Origin: Victivallales bacterium
GTDB taxonomy: Bacteria; Verrucomicrobiota; Lentisphaeria; Oligosphaerales; Oligosphaeraceae
NCBI GenBank assembly: GCA_017964325.1
Contig: JAGCSE010000203.1
Location: 1-34,927, forward strand
DNA length: 34,927 bases
Direction of reading: 5' to 3'
Both the position numbers and the translations under genes were made by a program. Below, one piece after another: positions 31,819 through 34,927 of the stretch. Numbering within the stretch: position 1 is the stretch's first letter; each line of letters opens with the position of its first letter. Under the pieces are notes generated by a model. It was given only the letters and a program-made list of their open reading frames with translations. It was not told the DNA's origin and made no database searches.

Positions 31819-33351
31819 CTAGAAATCGATATTTCGTGAAATCTCCAGACAAACGTTATTTCCGTTATTATCTGGCTGGAGATGCCAGCGGATTTCCACG
31901 AGCTTGCGGAGGAAATGTTCGTCATGGCTGACGAGGAGGAGCGCGCACGGACAGTCCGCCAAGGCCTCCTCAAGGCATTGGATGGAAGGAAGATCCAAAT
32001 GGTTCGTCGGTTCGTCCATGATAATGAGATGCGGGCCGCGGTTGACGCCGAGAGCGAGAAGGATTTTACGGATTTCGCCCGGGCTGGACTGTTCGCTTTC
32101 CAGCAGACGGCCTGGACGGGAGCCGAGTTCGCTGACGCTTGTCATGACGCGGCCAAGCTGGTCTTTCGGAAGGCGCGCGACATCCGCAAGAATGTTGCGC
32201 GATTCGGCGGCGGAAATCTCCTGCGGGATGTAGATGAGCCGTTCTTCCGGCACGTTGACATGCTTGAGCAACTCCTTGATAAGCGTCGATTTTCCGAAGC
32301 CGTTCGGCCCTGTCAGCGCGACACGATCCGTCGCGCCAAGCATCAATTCCGGAAAATGAAGCGTGCGGCCACCGCCGAGCGGAAGTTCGCCGGCGGCGAT
32401 TTTCAGAACGTGGTTTCGCGTCGAGCAGCCGTTGTCCTCAAGCCAGAATCCCATCTTGTATTCCTTCCGGATGTTTAGGCCGTTTCGCGAATCATCCAAT
32501 TTCTGCGCACGCTTGTTGAGCGCGGCGCCCTGTTTCATGCCCCATTCGTCTTTGTTCGAGAGCTTTGCGAGACGGCGTTGGAAACGGCCGTCATGGTCAT
32601 GCAACGGCGCGATCTTGTTGCGATCATTCTTGTGTTCGGCGGCCCGCTGCTGGGCGGCTTCGCGCGACTGCTGGGCGGCTTCGCGGAGGCGTCTGGCGGT
32701 GCCGCTGGCCTGATCGTACTTTTCACGGGCGTCCGCCTGTTCACGGCAGTCTTCCTCCATGCCGACGGTCACGCCGCCTGAACGCATGACGGCGTTTGGC
32801 GGGAAGATGAACAGGCATTGGCGGCAGAGGGCATCCAGCAGTTCGCGGTCATGGCTGACGAGCAGGCCGACGCCACGGAACTGACGAAGACTGTCGATGA
32901 GCAGACGCCGTGCAGTCGCGTCGATATGATTCGTCGGTTCGTCCAACGCAAGCAGTTCAGGCTGTTTCCATAAAGCGACGGCGATCTGCGAGCGTTTCCG
33001 TTCGCCATGGCTGAGCGTGTCCCAACGGTCATGCCAATCAAGAGAAATGTTGAGCTTGCGGCGCCATTCATCCGCTTCGAAGTCGTCGGATTCCAGAAAC
33101 TCATGCCAATCTTCCGGCGGATCATCCGTCCGTTGAAGGACATAGACGGACGAGCCGAGCTGATGGATCGTTCCGCTGGTCGGCTCCAAGTCGCCGGAGG
33201 CGAGGCGGAGCAACGTGGATTTTCCGCAGCCGTTCGCGCCGACGATGCCCGTCCAGCCGGGCATGAAATGCGCGTTGACGTTCTCCAACAGCGGATTCAG
33301 CATGCTCGGATAAGTAAAAGAAACATTTTCAAATCGTAGAAACTGGCGCAT
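31819..33351 (-). CDS. ABC-F family ATPase
   Basis: A 510-residue soluble protein with two ATP-binding cassettes and no membrane part. Cassette 1: Walker A GANGCGKST (38-46), signature LSHGE, Walker B LLALDEPTNHID. Cassette 2: Walker A GPNGFGKST (348-356), signature SSPGE, Walker B IIMDEPTNHLD. The linker (about 200-300) is rich in Q, A, R and K. ABC-F proteins act on the ribosome in translation control or antibiotic protection; which applies here cannot be told. The second signature (SPGE instead of SGGE) and the GFGKS Walker A are slight departures. The start has GAAGGAAAT directly upstream. Confidence 0.9.
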   Translation of the reverse strand: MRQFLRFENVSFTYPSMLNPLLENVNAHFMPGWTGIVGANGCGKSTLLRLASGDLEPTSGTIHQLGSSVYVLQRTDDPPEDWHEFLESDDFEADEWRRKLNISLDWHDRWDTLSHGERKRSQIAVALWKQPELLALDEPTNHIDATARRLLIDSLRQFRGVGLLVSHDRELLDALCRQCLFIFPPNAVMRSGGVTVGMEEDCREQADAREKYDQASGTARRLREAAQQSREAAQQRAAEHKNDRNKIAPLHDHDGRFQRRLAKLSNKDEWGMKQGAALNKRAQKLDDSRNGLNIRKEYKMGFWLEDNGCSTRNHVLKIAAGELPLGGGRTLHFPELMLGATDRVALTGPNGFGKSTLIKELLKHVNVPEERLIYIPQEISAAESRNILADVARLPKDQLGRVMTSVSELGSRPGRLLESEQSSPGEIRKILLALGVNRGPHLIIMDEPTNHLDLPSIQCLEEALADCPCALLLVSHDEHFLRKLVEIRWHLQPDNNGNNVCLEISRNIDF

Positions 33352-33377
33352 ATTTCCTTCTTTTTTCCCCTTTTCTA

Positions 33378-33406
33378 TTGTTTTTCTGACAACCCAATAA
33401 TATAAT
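33378..33406 (+). promoter_or_regulatory. Sigma-70 promoter candidate for the secreted protein gene
   Basis: TTGTTT and a perfect TATAAT are separated by 17 nt, 57 nt before the ATG at 33464. This is the best promoter match in the window. Confidence 0.6.
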
Positions 33407-33463
33407 ATGGCAATTTGTTTATGCTTGATTCAACCAAACCCAAAATAATATTAGGAGATGTTC

Positions 33464-34927
33464 ATGAGACATACAATGCCATTGATGTTCATGCTGCTGA
33501 CCAGCGCATGCATCGGCGCGCAGCCCGTCGGCGAGCGGCCATACGAAATGGACTGGGCGAACCGCATGGAAGACGACCATCCGCAGTTCGAAGATTTTGA
33601 AGCGGAGGCAGTTTGGCAGACGGAAGGCAACGGGGCCGTCGCGACAGCCGAACGGTCCCGTGAACAGCAGCTTTTCGGCGACTATGTCCTGAAACTGGCG
33701 TATCGTGCGGACGGGCAAGGCACAAAGACGGTCACCGTGCGACCGCCCGTGAAGAAGGAAGTTCCCGCAGATTTCGACGCCGTCGGCCTATGGGTCTATG
33801 GCAACAACTGGTATTGGGTTCCGGACGCGGGAACGCCTCGCGTGAGCATTTCCGTCTTGTTCATGACGCCCGACGGAAAAGAGACGGCAATTTTCCTCTG
33901 CACGGTCGGCTGGAAGGAATGGTTCCTCTGCCATAAACGCTTAACCATTGCGGAACAGAAACTTCTGCATCAGCCGGGCACCGTGTTCTCCGGCATTCGC
34001 ATCACGAACACAGGCAACAAGGAAGGCCGTTTTCTCTTTTTCGACAGCCTGACGTTGTTCAAAGAAGAATTCAAACCATTGTCGTTTCCGCCGCGCGCAC
34101 GGCGCGGCATTGCGTTGTTCCCCGGGCAGGATCCAGGCGTCAACACGTTGCAGGACAAGATCTTGCCGTTTCCAAACCGTGAAGACACAATTCTGCCGGA
34201 CAGCGCCGCGGACGGTTCCAAAAACGCCGTCGAACTGAACGGCCAGACGGCTGTCTTCAGCTATGACGGAAGCGATGGAAAATTGTCGATTACGTATGAG
34301 CCGAAGACCGGCAATTGGACGGATTTCACCGCCAAATGGAATGACGAACCGCCTTTCAAGCCGTTGCAAAACGGCGGCGTCCTCTTCCCCGGAAAGGGCG
34401 ACGGCGAGCTTCCCGACAAGGCGGAACTCAAAGGAATCCAGCAGGTTGGAAACAAAATCACCACGCAATGGCATGTTGCGAAAGGCGGCGTGGAGGCGGA
34501 TGTTTCCTACACGTTCTCGCTGCGCGGCAAGACGCTGGTCATCGACACGATCGCGAGAGGCGGCAAGATTGGCGGCGTCTCCTACGGCGGCGTGACAGGG
34601 CTTGCGGACATGAAGGATGTGCGCATACCGTATTATTCCTACGGCAGCAGCATCGCGCCGGCCGTCGTCATGGCGAAGACGGGCAAGTCACCGATATTCG
34701 TGTCCGGCCATACGGACTGGTATCTTTCCAACGCGAGCACCGTTCTAGGCGCGCCAGCCGCCAAGGCGGCAATGGCGTGGATGAACGGCGGCGTCTCCTA
34801 CATTCCGAAAACCAACGGCGAACGCAACGATGTCTATGAACGCTTCTTCGTGACCATCGGGCCGAAGTTCGAAGAGCATCTGCCAAACATCCCAAACCCG
34901 CAGTCACCGTGGAAACATGTGGCGGGA
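33464..34927 (+). CDS. Large secreted protein of unknown function, cut by the window edge
   Basis: 488 codons are visible and the frame is open to the last base. AGGAG lies 6 nt before the ATG. The N-terminus (MRHTMPLMFMLLTSACIGAQ) is a short export signal; the Cys in LTSAC could be lipidated, though the lipobox is imperfect, or signal peptidase I could cut after GAQ. Residues about 45-190 look like a carbohydrate-binding jelly roll (FEAEAVWQTEGNGAVATAE ... YVLKLAYRADGQGTKTVTVRPP ... FSGIRITNTGN ... FFDSLTLF). A second beta-rich region follows (about 250-420; LSITYEPKTGNWTDFTAKW). A catalytic domain may come after the edge. Such large glycan-related proteins are frequent in Lentisphaerota. 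I do not recognise the family. Confidence 0.8.
   Translation, partial: MRHTMPLMFMLLTSACIGAQPVGERPYEMDWANRMEDDHPQFEDFEAEAVWQTEGNGAVATAERSREQQLFGDYVLKLAYRADGQGTKTVTVRPPVKKEVPADFDAVGLWVYGNNWYWVPDAGTPRVSISVLFMTPDGKETAIFLCTVGWKEWFLCHKRLTIAEQKLLHQPGTVFSGIRITNTGNKEGRFLFFDSLTLFKEEFKPLSFPPRARRGIALFPGQDPGVNTLQDKILPFPNREDTILPDSAADGSKNAVELNGQTAVFSYDGSDGKLSITYEPKTGNWTDFTAKWNDEPPFKPLQNGGVLFPGKGDGELPDKAELKGIQQVGNKITTQWHVAKGGVEADVSYTFSLRGKTLVIDTIARGGKIGGVSYGGVTGLADMKDVRIPYYSYGSSIAPAVVMAKTGKSPIFVSGHTDWYLSNASTVLGAPAAKAAMAWMNGGVSYIPKTNGERNDVYERFFVTIGPKFEEHLPNIPNPQSPWKHVAG

Noticed and set aside
31882..32478. A 198-codon plus-strand frame opposite the ABC-F gene
   Set aside because: It is a shadow of the ABC-F coding sequence, with no ribosome binding site and no domain.

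Overview
The window is a dense bacterial chromosome segment: roughly half to mid-50s % GC in core genes, AT-rich spacers, AGGAG-type ribosome binding sites and 4-bp ATGA gene overlaps. The gene mix points to the PVC superphylum, most likely Lentisphaerota/Victivallales or Kiritimatiellota. It includes a DUF6807 'PmoA-like' protein, a Gfo/Idh/MocA oxidoreductase, an exo-sialidase, a DAHP synthase with a C-terminal chorismate mutase, BspA-type leucine-rich repeats and a large secreted jelly-roll-like protein. The taxonomy is inferred from gene families; no rRNA or tRNA gene was seen.

Layout. (1) 1-1494: two AT-rich GNAT acetyltransferases interleaved with copies or relics of the 3' end of the adjacent rlmD gene. 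(2) 1474-7185: rlmD, divergent from a run DAHP synthase/chorismate mutase - holA - GAF protein - argH. (3) 7445-13197: umuD without umuC, then DUF6807, a GT39-like glycosyltransferase, rlmN and a Gfo/Idh oxidoreductase. (4) 13299-21121: an accessory block with a 1374-residue DUF4011-helicase-nuclease, two BspA-type LRR proteins plus an LRR relic, and an unrecognised protein with faint uracil-DNA-glycosylase-like motifs. (5) 21251-27962: a complete trpEGDCFBA operon on the minus strand. A textbook-style attenuator precedes it: a 27-residue leader peptide with four Trp codons (three in a row), mutually exclusive hairpins and a terminator. (6) 28085-31098: sialidase and esterase (minus) and an amidohydrolase (plus). 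(7) 31100-33351: an AbrB-Doc toxin-antitoxin pair and an ABC-F ATPase. (8) 33464 to the right edge: a secreted protein cut off by the window.

Two features stand out beyond ordinary annotation. The first is the trp leader, which can be read completely from the sequence. The second is a set of small hairpin elements (REP/BIME-like; GTAA or GTAG followed by an 8-bp stem and a 3-nt loop, plus two other hairpin families) lying within about 0-10 nt of stop codons. They follow the helicase, trpG, trpF and esterase genes and overlap the end of trpA, where a copy supplies the last codons and the next copy supplies the stop. Copies of a two-hairpin composite with the same 24-nt internal spacing bracket the LRR block.

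How the genes fit together: the DAHP synthase/chorismate mutase opens the shikimate route and also draws chorismate toward prephenate, while trpEG competes for chorismate under leader-peptide control. Sialidase and esterase could act together on O-acetylated host glycans (inference). The helicase-nuclease, LRR proteins and orphan gene look like variable accessory cargo, possibly defence-related (inference).
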